From Mycolicibacterium phlei (GTDB lineage Bacteria; Actinomycetota; Actinomycetes; Mycobacteriales; Mycobacteriaceae), in assembly GCF_001583415.1 (NCBI RefSeq), contig NZ_CP014475.1, positions 1,054,001-1,118,000 on the forward strand: a stretch of DNA of 64,000 bases, read 5' to 3'. Each line of letters starts with the position of its first letter. Within the stretch, counting starts at the first letter, position 1. The translations under genes were made by a program, and so were the position numbers. The notes beneath the pieces are model-generated. The model had not been told where the DNA came from. It worked only from the letters and a program-made list of their open reading frames with translations, and did no database searches. Shown here piece by piece: positions 17,970 to 28,229 of the stretch.

Positions 17970-19776
17970 CACGGGTCTGCAGGAGATCGAGCTCAACGAG
18001 GCGCAACTCGCAGTGGTCGAGGCACCTTCTGATGCACGGTTGCTGGTGATCGCAGGAGCGGGGCAGGGCAAGACTGAGGTGGTCGTCAGTCGCATTCGCA
18101 GCCTCGTCCAGGACGAGGGGTTGATCGCCTCGGAGGAGATACTCGTCCTCAGCTTCTCCCGCGCCGCCGTCTCGGCTGTCCGGACAAGACTCGACGTCAG
18201 AGAGGTCGCGACACCGAACGTCCGTACCTTCGATTCTTTTGCCAGTGTGTTGTTACTGGGTGCGGGAATCGAACCCGAAGGCCCGTTCGACGCCCGCATC
18301 CGCCGCGCGACTCGATTACTGAAGGAGGCAGAGCAGGCGCCGGAGGAGATCGAACTTCTCCGCCACGTCATCCTTGACGAGGTTCAGGATCTTGTGGGTG
18401 ACCGCGCGGATTTCGTGATCGCGCTTCTCGGGTGGCTCGATGAGGATGCCGGCATCACCGCACTCGGCGACTCGCTGCAGAGTGTCTTCGATTTCCAGCT
18501 TGATGATTCGCTCAGCAAGACCTCAGCGGGGAATGTGTTCGATACCCTCACCGGCACCTTCGGGTGTGAGACCGTCGGGCTGGGCAGAAATTACCGTGCG
18601 AGAGGGAAGTTCCCCAAGAGGGTTGTGCTCCTCGGGGACAAACTTCGACAGACGGTCGACGGTGAGGAGGCGGAGGACCTTCTCGACGATCTGCTCCTCG
18701 ACCTGCCGGATCGCGGCGAGATCGATGAGTGGTACGACCTTGTCACACCTCCCGACGGTAAGAAGAGCGCGATCCTCTGCACCACGAATGCGGAAGTGCT
18801 TCGAGTTTCGCGGTACCTCAACGAGAAGTCCGTCGCGCATGCCGTCCGGCGACAGGCTCAGGACTTCGGTGCGGCACGTTGGATCGCGGGCGCGCTCGGT
18901 CCACTGCCGGGACCGAAGGAGCGGCGATCCGAGGTCGAGGCAGCTCTCGAGCGGATGCTCGCCGAGCACGACGCCGAGGAGAAGTGGAAGGCGCTCAAGT
19001 CCGCAGAGGGGCGCACCAGGGACTACGACTCATTGGACCTGCACAGACTTCACAGTCTTGTGAAGGCTCGGGCGCTGCCGCTGCCCCTCACCGAACCGGA
19101 TCTCAGCTCGGTGATCGTGTCGACCATTCACAGGGCCAAAGGCCTGGAGTTCGACATCGTGTTCGTTGTTGAACCGACGTGGCTACCACCCGATGAAGAC
19201 AGCTGGACCAGAGTGCGCCGACAGTACGTGGCCTTGAGTCGGGCGCGCGACCAGATCTACCTCTGCCGGCTGCCGCAGTTCAGGACAAAGATCACCTTCG
19301 ACGACCGATTCGGTCGATTCAAGGAGGAGGCCTGGAGTCGGAAGACGCGTGGCGCCACATGGACGAGGGCATTCGAATTTCTCTACGACGACGTCGATAC
19401 CGACGTTCCTGCCTCGTCACATGCTGTCGACGCGCAGCAGGTGCAGCAGACGCTGCGATCGTTGAACCGGATCGGTGTGAAGGTCTACGCCGAACTCGAC
19501 GAGACCCAGTCAACAGCCGATTCCGTCTCGTATCTGCTTGTGACACAGGACCAACAGCTTCTCGGACGTACAAGCGAGGCGTTCGACAGCGCCTTCCAGA
19601 AGGCGTTCGGCTGGATGACGAACCGACCGACAGTCATCGACGGTCTCACGCTGGTCTCGGTGGAGACTGTGGCGGGGGACTATCGCGAATCTGAGAGAGC
19701 CGGCCTCGGAAGCTCGGGGTTCTGGCTGGTGCCACGTATAACGGGTCTGGCCCGCCCCGACCTGACCACAACCTAG
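17962..19776 (+). CDS. UvrD-like SF1 helicase, set A
   Basis: 604-aa SF1 DNA helicase, compact compared with UvrD/Rep. Motif I is GAGQGKT (residues 32-38), followed by LSFSRAAVSAVRTRL; motif II is DEVQD (139-143); the C-terminal motifs STIHRAKGLEFD and ALSRARDQ (424-431) complete the helicase. The extra C-terminal 150 residues have no motif I recognise. The GTG start at 17962 follows GAGGAG and overlaps the end of the GHKL-helicase gene by 8 nt, which suggests coupled translation and a physical partnership. The paralogue at 54971-56716 has motif I at the same residue numbers and the same position in its cassette. Role: probably unwinding or translocating DNA for the DISARM-like system. Confidence 0.85.
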   Translation: MSDTGLQEIELNEAQLAVVEAPSDARLLVIAGAGQGKTEVVVSRIRSLVQDEGLIASEEILVLSFSRAAVSAVRTRLDVREVATPNVRTFDSFASVLLLGAGIEPEGPFDARIRRATRLLKEAEQAPEEIELLRHVILDEVQDLVGDRADFVIALLGWLDEDAGITALGDSLQSVFDFQLDDSLSKTSAGNVFDTLTGTFGCETVGLGRNYRARGKFPKRVVLLGDKLRQTVDGEEAEDLLDDLLLDLPDRGEIDEWYDLVTPPDGKKSAILCTTNAEVLRVSRYLNEKSVAHAVRRQAQDFGAARWIAGALGPLPGPKERRSEVEAALERMLAEHDAEEKWKALKSAEGRTRDYDSLDLHRLHSLVKARALPLPLTEPDLSSVIVSTIHRAKGLEFDIVFVVEPTWLPPDEDSWTRVRRQYVALSRARDQIYLCRLPQFRTKITFDDRFGRFKEEAWSRKTRGATWTRAFEFLYDDVDTDVPASSHAVDAQQVQQTLRSLNRIGVKVYAELDETQSTADSVSYLLVTQDQQLLGRTSEAFDSAFQKAFGWMTNRPTVIDGLTLVSVETVAGDYRESERAGLGSSGFWLVPRITGLARPDLTTT

Positions 19777-19791
19777 GAGTTGCAGCCCACA

Positions 19792-22700
19792 ATGGCGGAT
19801 CTTACTGAGCAGTACCGGTTTCGCGACGGGATCGTCGATGAGCTGATCAAGGATCTCGTTGGACCTGCCGACGGCCCGAACGAGGTCATCACCGATCGGC
19901 CGCTGGACAGGTACATCGCCGGAGTCCTCTGGCCCGCAGACGATGTGCTTCAGGAGGCGCCCGAGCCTGACAGCGGCGAAGCCGACAACGACGGCGTTGA
20001 GGACAGCCCTATCTCGCAGGCGTTGATGCGTTACCCGACCTCAATCGGGATCACATTCTCTGTAGACACAGCACGGGCATCGTCAGTGCAGATCGCTGTC
20101 GAGGCGGCCAAGTATTTGCCCTCGGGTGTAAGCACCGAAGCCGACGGCGAGGAGTCCTCCGGTTCGGAGGGCCCTTCGCGGCGGAAGCAGTCCCCGAAAC
20201 CGAAAGACTGGACCCGCAACCAGTTGAACATAGACCCCATCGACTGGGCCATCAACACCCCCGGCGCCAGGAAGATCGATGTCGCACCCGGCCTTCAGCT
20301 GTACGTATACACGCGCGCGCCGAGGAACGGCCGCGTCGCGGTGTCAGTCGCGATACGCAATACACAGGTGCCGCGCAGAGGTGCTCTCCGCGACGAATAC
20401 GCCTGGTTCCAAGTCGGTTTGGAGGTGCGTTCGCCCGAGCAGGCCATTGTCGACCGATCGTCCTACGGGGTCCTGAGCGAGGATGACTCAGACCTGCGCT
20501 CGGCCGCACTGCTATATCGCAACGCCCGGGTCTTCGCGATCGGACACGGCTGCGCCGCCACCTGGGACCACGCCGGGACGTCGCCCCACGTCAGCCGGGT
20601 GAAGACAACATTCATTCCCCGGCAGGAGGTCTACAGGGCGAAGCCGGGCGGGGTCAGCTCCGATGTCGATCTTCGGATGTCGTTCCTTCGCAAAGCCACC
20701 GATTCGCAGCTGGCGGAGAACCTCGGCCGTCTGGTCGCTGAGTACCGCGAGTGGATCGACAGTCTGAACAACAGCGTTCAGAACGGCCACGCGGACGTGG
20801 TGGGAGGCTTGAAGGCCGTCGCCGAGGAGCATGTGGCACACGCCCGTAAAGCAGCCGAGAGGATGCAGAACGGCGTTGATCTCATCGTCTCGGATCCGGA
20901 TGTCGGACGTGCATTCCGTCTCGCCAACGCCGCGATGCAGATGCAGCGTGCCCGTCAGGACTGGGTCCGTGGCGGTGCGGTAGGCACACCTGACGACGGC
21001 GCCGAGCAGAGCTGGCGGCCGTTCCAGATCGCGTACATCCTGCTGAATCTGCCGGGTCTCGCCGACCCCGATCACGAGGATCGGGACATCGCAGATCTTC
21101 TGTGGTTTCCCACCGGCGGCGGTAAGACCGAGGCCTATCTCGGGCTTGTCGCATTCACGATCCTGCACCGCAGGATCAAGGATCCAGACGCGCTCGGCGT
21201 GGCTGTCATCATGCGCTACACCCTGCGACTGCTGACGATTCAGCAGTTCGAACGCGCCACCATGCTGCTCTGCTCCCTCGAGCGGTTGCGCCAGCGCGAG
21301 AACGATCTGGGACACCGTCCCTTCTCCATCGGTCTGTGGGTTGGTCAGGGGGCCACACCGAACGACCTGTCTGAAGCCCGGAGGTCGCTCATCGCCATCG
21401 CCGACGGCCGAGAACTCAACGAGAAGAACCCTGTTCAGCTGACCCAGTGTCCCTGGTGCGGACAGGATCTGAATGAGAAGCACTACACCATAGACAAGGC
21501 GCCGAACGAGCGACTGAGAATCGCCTGCGGGAACAGTTCGTGTGAGTTTCGCGACGGTCTACCCGCCTACGTCGTCGATCAGGACATCTATCGAGTCCGA
21601 CCGGAGCTGCTACTCGGCACCGTCGACAAGTTCGCGCAGATGGCCTGGAACGACAAGGTTCGCAGCCTGTTCGCACGCGACGGTATAGGAAGTCCGCCCT
21701 CGCTGATCATCCAGGACGAACTACATCTCATCTCGGGTCCGCTCGGTTCGATCGTCGGTCTGTACGAGGCCGCGATCGACGCCGCCTGCGGTCAGCTGAC
21801 GGCTGAAGGAGTGATCTGTGGTCGTCCCAAGGTGATCGCCTCGACAGCGACGATCCGGCGTGCCGACCGCCAGATTCGTGCGGTCTTCAACCGGCGAGCC
21901 GAACAGTTCCCGCCTCCCGGAATTGATCCCGATCAGTCGTTCTTCGCCGAGCCCGCCGGTCGGGAGGAGCACGGCACGCGTGAGTATGTCGGTGTCATGG
22001 CGCCGGGAACCAGCCATGCCACTCTCATGGTCCGTGTCTATGCCGCGATACTGCAGGCGGCCAAAGACCTGCCGGGCACCGACGAGATCAGGGATCCGTA
22101 CTGGACGCTCCTGGGTTACTTCAACAGCCTTCGGGTGCTCGGCAGCGCGAATCTTCAGGTGGAGGGCGACGTTCGAGACAGACTCCAGCTGGTTGCTCGG
22201 CGCAAAGGGAAAGAGCCACGTGATGTGAGGCCTCCGGTGGAGCTGACGAGTCGGGTTCCCTCCGCAGAGATCCCCCGGACTTTGAAGAGCCTCGAGAAGG
22301 ACCTGTCGTCAGGGGCGGCCAATGACGTGGTCCTGGCCACCAACATGATCTCCGTGGGTGTCGACATCGACAGGCTCGGTCTGATGACGGTCATGGGGCA
22401 GCCACAGTCGAGCGCGGAGTACATCCAGGCCACCAGCCGCGTGGGACGTCGGTATCCCGGGTTGGTCATCACCATTTTCAACGCCGCGCGTTCACGTGAC
22501 AGGTCGCACTACGAGAACTTCATCCCCTATCACCAGGCCTTGTACCGGGCGGTGGAGGCGACCAGTGCGACACCGTTCGCGGCTCGCGCCCGTGACCGTG
22601 GACTTCACGGTGTGCTCGTGTCGTTGGCCAGGCTTCTGGTCGATGATCTCGCCGCCAACGGGAATGCGTACCGGATCCGGGACCGATATGACGAGATCAC

Positions 22701-23007
22701 GCAGATCGCGGAGATTCTGGCGCACCGGGCGCAAGCGATTGTGGCGGATCCGGAGGAGGCTGCAGACACCGAGAGGCAGCTCGGCGAACTTCTCGAGATC
22801 TGGGCTGACGCCGCTGAATCCCACCCCGACCTGCAGTACCGGAACAACCGTGATCTCGATGACTCGCTGTTGATCCCGTCCGACGTCGCACTGACGAAGG
22901 ACGTCGAGTACTCCACTCGAGAGATCCCGTGGCCGACGTTGCAGAGCATGCGCGATGTCGACGCGGAGAGCACCCTGTACCAGATTTCTGCGAAGAGGAT
23001 GTCCTGA
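19792..23007 (+). CDS. drmA: DISARM helicase DrmA, set A
   Basis: 1071-aa SF2-type helicase of the DrmA family. Motif I is PTGGGKTE (440-447), within FPTGGGKTEAYLGLVAF; motif II is DELH (642-645, IIQDELHLISGPLGS); STATIRRAD follows; motif VI is TSRVGRRYPGLVI. A zinc-ribbon-like insert has Cys553, Cys556, Cys579 and Cys584 (CPWC, CGNSSC). In characterised DISARM systems DrmA forms a complex with DrmB that binds DNA and is needed for defence. ATG at 19792 is preferred to the TTG at 19780 because AGGAG lies directly before the TTG, and the set B paralogue begins at the equivalent residue. Its TGA overlaps the next ATG by one base (TGATG). Confidence 0.88.
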   Translation: MADLTEQYRFRDGIVDELIKDLVGPADGPNEVITDRPLDRYIAGVLWPADDVLQEAPEPDSGEADNDGVEDSPISQALMRYPTSIGITFSVDTARASSVQIAVEAAKYLPSGVSTEADGEESSGSEGPSRRKQSPKPKDWTRNQLNIDPIDWAINTPGARKIDVAPGLQLYVYTRAPRNGRVAVSVAIRNTQVPRRGALRDEYAWFQVGLEVRSPEQAIVDRSSYGVLSEDDSDLRSAALLYRNARVFAIGHGCAATWDHAGTSPHVSRVKTTFIPRQEVYRAKPGGVSSDVDLRMSFLRKATDSQLAENLGRLVAEYREWIDSLNNSVQNGHADVVGGLKAVAEEHVAHARKAAERMQNGVDLIVSDPDVGRAFRLANAAMQMQRARQDWVRGGAVGTPDDGAEQSWRPFQIAYILLNLPGLADPDHEDRDIADLLWFPTGGGKTEAYLGLVAFTILHRRIKDPDALGVAVIMRYTLRLLTIQQFERATMLLCSLERLRQRENDLGHRPFSIGLWVGQGATPNDLSEARRSLIAIADGRELNEKNPVQLTQCPWCGQDLNEKHYTIDKAPNERLRIACGNSSCEFRDGLPAYVVDQDIYRVRPELLLGTVDKFAQMAWNDKVRSLFARDGIGSPPSLIIQDELHLISGPLGSIVGLYEAAIDAACGQLTAEGVICGRPKVIASTATIRRADRQIRAVFNRRAEQFPPPGIDPDQSFFAEPAGREEHGTREYVGVMAPGTSHATLMVRVYAAILQAAKDLPGTDEIRDPYWTLLGYFNSLRVLGSANLQVEGDVRDRLQLVARRKGKEPRDVRPPVELTSRVPSAEIPRTLKSLEKDLSSGAANDVVLATNMISVGVDIDRLGLMTVMGQPQSSAEYIQATSRVGRRYPGLVITIFNAARSRDRSHYENFIPYHQALYRAVEATSATPFAARARDRGLHGVLVSLARLLVDDLAANGNAYRIRDRYDEITQIAEILAHRAQAIVADPEEAADTERQLGELLEIWADAAESHPDLQYRNNRDLDDSLLIPSDVALTKDVEYSTREIPWPTLQSMRDVDAESTLYQISAKRMS

Positions 23008-24740
23008 TGAACACTGCGAAGGCCCGTCGGACCCAGCTGCTGAGTACCTACGGGGTGGGTGGACTCTTCCCGGCTGAATCGACCAGCTTCATGGTCGCCG
23101 GCCTCCATGTGTGGAGAACTGAGAGAGCCGAACAGATCTCAGAACCGCGACTGGCCAGAGCGCTTGGTGTTACAGAGCTGAAGGCACCGCCGGCCGGGGG
23201 TAAGCGCGATGTCCCCGTAATCCGGTTCCCCTACACGCAGGTGTGTCCCAAATGTCGACGCATCGGGTCACTCAAGGACCTCTCGAAGGACGCCGGTGAG
23301 GCGAAATGCAAGGACGACGGTGTTGATCTCAGCCCGTTCAGGTTGATCGCGGCGTGCCGACGAGGACACGTCAGCGAGTTCCCCGTCTACTGGTGGCTGC
23401 ACAACGGACAGAAGGACAGGATCCGAAGTCAGGAGCACGTGATGAAGCTCAACGTGCTCGGACGGACCTCCTCACTCGGTGACCTCGTCCTCGAGTGCAC
23501 ATGCGGAGTGGAGAAACGCAGCCTCGAGGGGGCGATCGGTGCGGGATCTCTAAACGACTTCGGCAAGTGCAGCGGGATGCGGCCGTGGCTCGGACCGGAT
23601 GCGGCGGAGCCCTGTACTGAGTACATGCGCGCCGTCCAACGTGGTGCCTCGAACGTCTGGTTCCCCGCCGTCCGATCGTCGATCTCCATACCCCCGTACT
23701 CGGAGGCTCTGGCGAAGTTCGTGGACAAACACTGGGAAATGGTGAAGGACCCGGCTGCCGTCATCCCCCCTGTTCTGTCGGGCCTCGCTGCGATGTCGAA
23801 GGGACGGTTCACCGTCGATCAGATCGAACGCGAGATCGAACGCCGGCGCGGCGAGGAGGAGGACGACGACGAGATCTCGGAGGCCAAGCTGCGCGCCGAC
23901 GAATACCGGGCACTGCTCGAGGGGCGTGAAGAGGAGAGCCTCGACTCGGACTTCGTCTGCCTGCGCCGCGACGTTCCGGATGGCTTTGAATCCCTGATGT
24001 CGGATGTGCGGAAGGTGACCCGACTACGTGAGGTTCGCGCACTGCAGGGGTTCACTCGCCTCGACGGTGCCCCGGACCCGTCGGGGCCTGGGCAGAAGCT
24101 GTGTGCGCTGGCACCCACGCACCTGCACTGGCTCCCGGCCATCGAGGTGATCGGGGAGGGGATCTTCCTCGCGTTCCGACGCGATGCGCTCGCTGACTGG
24201 GCGGCATCCGAATTCACGAAGAAGCGATTGGCCATCCTGCAGAAGGCGGCCGACCGCGCAGCCGCGGAGTACCAACGCGCGTCTGCGCCGGTCGACATCA
24301 TCAAGGTGGCGATCCACACGTTGTCGCACATCCTCATCGACCAGCTGTCCCTCGACGCCGGCTATCCGGCTGCGGCGTTGCGAGAACGCCTCTTCGTCGA
24401 CGACAAGATGGCGGGACTGCTCGTCTACACCGCAAGCTCGGACTCCGCAGGAAGCCTCGGCGGTGTCGCCTCGATGGCGGAGACGGAGCTCCTCGGTGCC
24501 GCACTGCGGGAAGGCCTTCAGCGACTGTCCTGGTGCTCCTCCGATCCTGTGTGCATCGAGTCGACAGGTAGCGGTACCGACGGCCTCAACCTCGCCGCCT
24601 GCCATGCGTGCGTCCTCGCACCTGAGACGTCATGCGAGATGAACAACTCGTTCCTGGATCGAGCGTTGTTGTTCGGCACTCACGACGAGGGCTGTGAGGA
24701 AGCGGGGTTGTTCAGTGAGTTCATCGAGAAGGCCCTGTGA
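23007..24740 (+). CDS. drmB: DISARM DUF1998 protein DrmB, set A
   Basis: 577-aa partner of DrmA. It begins with the family's RRTQLLSTYGVGGLFPAE. Zinc-binding cysteine pairs follow (CPKCRRIGSL, then CRRGHVSEFP and CTCG). The C-terminal third is a DUF1998 domain (HILIDQLSLDAGYPAAALRE, LVYTASSDSAGSLGG, WCSSDPVCIES, ACHACVLAPETSCE), from about residue 434 to the end. In known DISARM systems DrmA and DrmB bind each other and recognise foreign DNA. The ATG overlaps the drmA stop by one base. The set B counterpart (50092-51821) is homologous throughout but frameshifted. About 100 bases separate this gene from the next. Confidence 0.87.
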   Translation: MNTAKARRTQLLSTYGVGGLFPAESTSFMVAGLHVWRTERAEQISEPRLARALGVTELKAPPAGGKRDVPVIRFPYTQVCPKCRRIGSLKDLSKDAGEAKCKDDGVDLSPFRLIAACRRGHVSEFPVYWWLHNGQKDRIRSQEHVMKLNVLGRTSSLGDLVLECTCGVEKRSLEGAIGAGSLNDFGKCSGMRPWLGPDAAEPCTEYMRAVQRGASNVWFPAVRSSISIPPYSEALAKFVDKHWEMVKDPAAVIPPVLSGLAAMSKGRFTVDQIEREIERRRGEEEDDDEISEAKLRADEYRALLEGREEESLDSDFVCLRRDVPDGFESLMSDVRKVTRLREVRALQGFTRLDGAPDPSGPGQKLCALAPTHLHWLPAIEVIGEGIFLAFRRDALADWAASEFTKKRLAILQKAADRAAAEYQRASAPVDIIKVAIHTLSHILIDQLSLDAGYPAAALRERLFVDDKMAGLLVYTASSDSAGSLGGVASMAETELLGAALREGLQRLSWCSSDPVCIESTGSGTDGLNLAACHACVLAPETSCEMNNSFLDRALLFGTHDEGCEEAGLFSEFIEKAL

Positions 24741-24839
24741 CCGTGCTCGGTGCCAGGGCGTCAGGGGACGGTGGCCTCAGCTGACGGGGCTGGCTCTTCG
24801 TGCGCCACATGAGCCTGCGTCACACGGCCGAATGTCCGC

Positions 24840-27800
24840 GTGGTCGGGAAGCGCCCAATACAGTCGGAGTGGAGGCCGACAGGTCAGTGGTTCAAGCAGT
24901 ACAACGGTGGGGGCGAATTGCCTAGGTACAGGTTCAACTGGTCCAACCTGCCCACCGATCTTCTTGTCGAGCTCTGCGAAGCCCTGTTCGAAGACTGGGC
25001 GGGTTACGAACCGGGCGAGGTACTGCACATCGCATACGGAGCTCGGCCGAAGGAGAACTTCGTCGCCGAGGCCTGGGACGTACTGCGCGAACGTTGGCTC
25101 TACCACGACAAAGAGTCGCGCGAACGGGTCGTCTCCGAGCTTCGGGCCATCCGCGGTGAGGACGGGCAGATCACCAATCGCCGCGCCCAGATCGAGTACC
25201 TCCGTCGGTTGCGGAACGCCAAGAATCTTCGAACGGTCGTCCTGGAGACATTCATCGACCTCGGCGAGAAGACTCCGCCACCTCCTCCACCCCCGCCGCC
25301 CCCGCCCCCACCCCCCGGAGACGATGTGACCACTACAGAGGTAGACACCGAACGCGCCGAGCTGAACGTCGCACCCGGCTCGATCGTCGTCATCCGCGAC
25401 GAGGAGTGGCTGGTCACCTCCGCCGAGCAGGGCGCCGACGGCTGGCTGGTCCGGGTGCGCGGGCTGTCGGAGTTGGTCGCCGAGACCACCGCCGCGTTCT
25501 ACTCCAGCCTGGACGAGATCGAGGTTCAGGACCCCAAACAGGCGAAGGTCGTCCCGGACGGCTCATCGGGCTACCGCGACGCCCGGCTGTGGCTGGAGGC
25601 CCTGCTGCGAAAGACGCCGGTTCCGTACGGGGAGCAGTCCCTCACGGTCTCGACGCATATGCTCGCCGATGCGCTGGTCTATCAGCGGGCGGCGGTGACC
25701 AAGGCACTCGACCCGCAGCGCATCCGCCCCCGCATCCTGATCGCGGATGCCGTCGGCCTGGGCAAGACGCTGGAGATCGGCATGATCCTGTCCGAACTCG
25801 TACGTCGCGGCCGCGGTGAACGCATCCTGATCGTCACGCCCAAGCACGTCTTAGAGCAGATGCAGCACGAGCTGTGGTGCCGCTTCGCGCTGCCGTTCGT
25901 CCGCCTCGACTCGACCGGCATCCAGAAGGTCCGCCAGAAGCTGCCGGCCACCCGAAATCCGTTCACCTACTTCAAACGGGCCATCATCTCCATCGACACC
26001 CTCAAGAGCCCCCGCTACAAGGCACACCTGGAGCGCCAGCAGTGGGACGCCGTGGTTATCGACGAGTCGCACAACGTCACCAACGTCGGTGCGCAGAGGT
26101 CCGAGGTCGCCCGGGTGCTGGCACCGAACACCGAGGCGTTGATCCTGGCCTCGGCCACCCCGCACAACGGCAAGAACGAATCGTTCGCCGAACTGCTACG
26201 GCTACTGGACCCGACGGCGGTCCATCCCGACGGCAGTTTCACCAAGGAGGACGTCGAACCACTCCTCATCCGTCGCCACCGCTACAGCCCCGACGTGGCA
26301 GCCGAGGTCGGCGGCGACTGGGCCGAGCGCGCCGAGCCGGTGCACCTGCTGGTCAAACCGTCTGCCGCGGAGGACGCGGTCGCCTCCGAGCTGTCGCAGA
26401 CATGGCTGCACCCCGCATCAGGCAGCTCGCCGTACTCCGGTGACACCAAGGCGCTGTTCGGGTGGACCCTGGCGAAGGCGTTCCTGTCGTCCCCGGCGGC
26501 GCTGGCCGAGTCGATCAGGCAGCGCCGCGCCAAACTGGACGACAAGGTGCCCGCCCAGCGCGCGGAGATCACGGCGCTCGACAGGCTCGCCGAACTCAAC
26601 GAGGCCGCACTGACTGAGCGGGCCGGTAAGTTCGCCGCACTGGTCGACCGTCTCAAGCAGATCGGTGTCGGTAAGGGCTCCGAGATGCGCGCGGTGGTGT
26701 TCGCCGAGCGCGTCGCCACCCTGACCTGGCTCCGAGAGCATCTGCCCGCGGCGCTCGGGTTGAAGGACGAGAACATCGCCATGCTGCACGGCGGTCTCTC
26801 CGACGTCGAGCAGCAGGAGATCGTCGACGACTTCAAGATCGAGACCTCGTCCATCCGGGTCCTGGTCACCGGCGACGTCGCCTCCGAAGGTGTGAACCTG
26901 CACGCTCAGTGCCATCACCTGATCCATTACGACATCCCGTGGAGCCTGATCCGCATCGAGCAGCGCAACGGCCGCATCGACCGCTACGGGCAGAAGCACC
27001 CGCCGGTGATCTCCTCGCTGATCCTCGAACCCTCCGATCCGGAGTTCTCCGGCGACCTGCGGGTGCTGTCGCGGCTGTTGGAGCGGGAGAACCAGGCGCA
27101 CGAGACGCTCGGCGACGTGGCCTCGTTGATGGGCAAGCACAGCGTTTCCGAAGAGGAGGACGCGATCCGCGACGTGCTCGCCAAGGGCGCTGACTTCAAT
27201 AAGACGGTCCGCACCGCCGACGAGGTCGCAGCGGACGACGATCTGGACGCGTTCTTCGCCGAGTTCGACACCACCGAGGAGACGACGCCGCCGCTGCCTC
27301 CCTCCCCACGGCAGAGTCTCTACCCCGACGACCTCACCTTCCTCGACGAGGCACTACACGCGGCCTTCCACGACAAACCTCACGCGGAACCTGAACAGGG
27401 CGGCGTGGGTTGGACGGTCAGCCCCCCGCACGGCATCGCTGAACTGACCCCGCCGCGCGATCTGCGCCAACGGCTGACGCAGCTCCCACAGAACTATCTG
27501 CAACACGGCCGGGTGCTTGAACGCCTCAAGCTCGCCACAACCACGGCCACGGGCAACACCCAACTGCGACTCGCGCGAGAAGGCAAGGGCATCAACAACA
27601 CCACCTGGCCGGAGGCGCACTATCTCGGACCGCTGCACCCCGTCCTGGACTGGGCCAGTGACCGCGCTCTGACGGCGCTCGGCCGGAACCAGGTCTTCGC
27701 CATCCGCGGCGACGTCGACGCCCCGACCGTGCTGCTGATGGGAACGCTGAGTAATAAACGCGGACAACTGATCTCACGGGTTTTCTCCACCGCTGAGTTC

Positions 27801-28226
27801 CCCAACCCGGCGAATCCGAACTTCTGCATGGTGGAGGCCATCGAGGACATCAGCTTTCTCACCGCGCAGACCGGCCTCAAGCCCGGCTCATCCAATCCGG
27901 GGCCCATCGCCGACGCCGAGAGTTACCAGGCATTGATCCCGGTCGCCGTCGAGCACGCCAGCCGTGAGATGCGCCGAATCCTCGACGCCCAGGAAAAGCT
28001 CACCAACGAACGCCTGGCGCAGTGGCGCCGGCGCGCTGAACGCTGGCACGCCGAAGCGCATCAGCTGGAACTGTTCGGCGCGCAACGTTCGAAGGTCGGC
28101 AGGCTCGGACAGCGCATCAACGAGGAGCAACGCCTGGCCGACCTGTTGGCGCCGACCCAGCAGCTGGTGCGTCCGCTCCTGGTGATCGTTCCCAGCACCA
28201 CTCCTGTCGCCCGAAAGGAACTCTGA
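24840..28226 (+). CDS. drmD: DISARM SNF2-like helicase DrmD
   Basis: 1128-aa protein. An N-terminal domain of about 145 residues with no motif I recognise is joined by a run of 14 prolines (residues 146-159) to an SNF2-type helicase. The helicase has motif I GLGKT (306-310), DESH (408-411), LASATPHNGK, and motif VI QRNGRIDRYG (708-716). DrmD marks class 1 DISARM. The C-terminal 350 residues include a segment (LGRNQVFAIRGDVDAPTVLL) resembling the C-terminal part of other SNF2-family defence helicases. The GTG start at 24840 is the earliest good candidate, though no strong ribosome-binding site precedes it. Three bases separate its stop from the methyltransferase gene. No equivalent is present beside set B. 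Confidence 0.85.
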   Translation: MVGKRPIQSEWRPTGQWFKQYNGGGELPRYRFNWSNLPTDLLVELCEALFEDWAGYEPGEVLHIAYGARPKENFVAEAWDVLRERWLYHDKESRERVVSELRAIRGEDGQITNRRAQIEYLRRLRNAKNLRTVVLETFIDLGEKTPPPPPPPPPPPPPPGDDVTTTEVDTERAELNVAPGSIVVIRDEEWLVTSAEQGADGWLVRVRGLSELVAETTAAFYSSLDEIEVQDPKQAKVVPDGSSGYRDARLWLEALLRKTPVPYGEQSLTVSTHMLADALVYQRAAVTKALDPQRIRPRILIADAVGLGKTLEIGMILSELVRRGRGERILIVTPKHVLEQMQHELWCRFALPFVRLDSTGIQKVRQKLPATRNPFTYFKRAIISIDTLKSPRYKAHLERQQWDAVVIDESHNVTNVGAQRSEVARVLAPNTEALILASATPHNGKNESFAELLRLLDPTAVHPDGSFTKEDVEPLLIRRHRYSPDVAAEVGGDWAERAEPVHLLVKPSAAEDAVASELSQTWLHPASGSSPYSGDTKALFGWTLAKAFLSSPAALAESIRQRRAKLDDKVPAQRAEITALDRLAELNEAALTERAGKFAALVDRLKQIGVGKGSEMRAVVFAERVATLTWLREHLPAALGLKDENIAMLHGGLSDVEQQEIVDDFKIETSSIRVLVTGDVASEGVNLHAQCHHLIHYDIPWSLIRIEQRNGRIDRYGQKHPPVISSLILEPSDPEFSGDLRVLSRLLERENQAHETLGDVASLMGKHSVSEEEDAIRDVLAKGADFNKTVRTADEVAADDDLDAFFAEFDTTEETTPPLPPSPRQSLYPDDLTFLDEALHAAFHDKPHAEPEQGGVGWTVSPPHGIAELTPPRDLRQRLTQLPQNYLQHGRVLERLKLATTTATGNTQLRLAREGKGINNTTWPEAHYLGPLHPVLDWASDRALTALGRNQVFAIRGDVDAPTVLLMGTLSNKRGQLISRVFSTAEFPNPANPNFCMVEAIEDISFLTAQTGLKPGSSNPGPIADAESYQALIPVAVEHASREMRRILDAQEKLTNERLAQWRRRAERWHAEAHQLELFGAQRSKVGRLGQRINEEQRLADLLAPTQQLVRPLLVIVPSTTPVARKEL
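25275..25316 (+). repeat. Polyproline-encoding tract (14 codons) in drmD
   Basis: Fourteen consecutive proline codons, nearly all C in the first two positions, link the N-terminal domain of DrmD to its helicase. Such tracts act as stiff linkers, can stall ribosomes unless EF-P acts, and are prone to replication slippage. Confidence 0.8.
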
Positions 28227-28229
28227 GTC

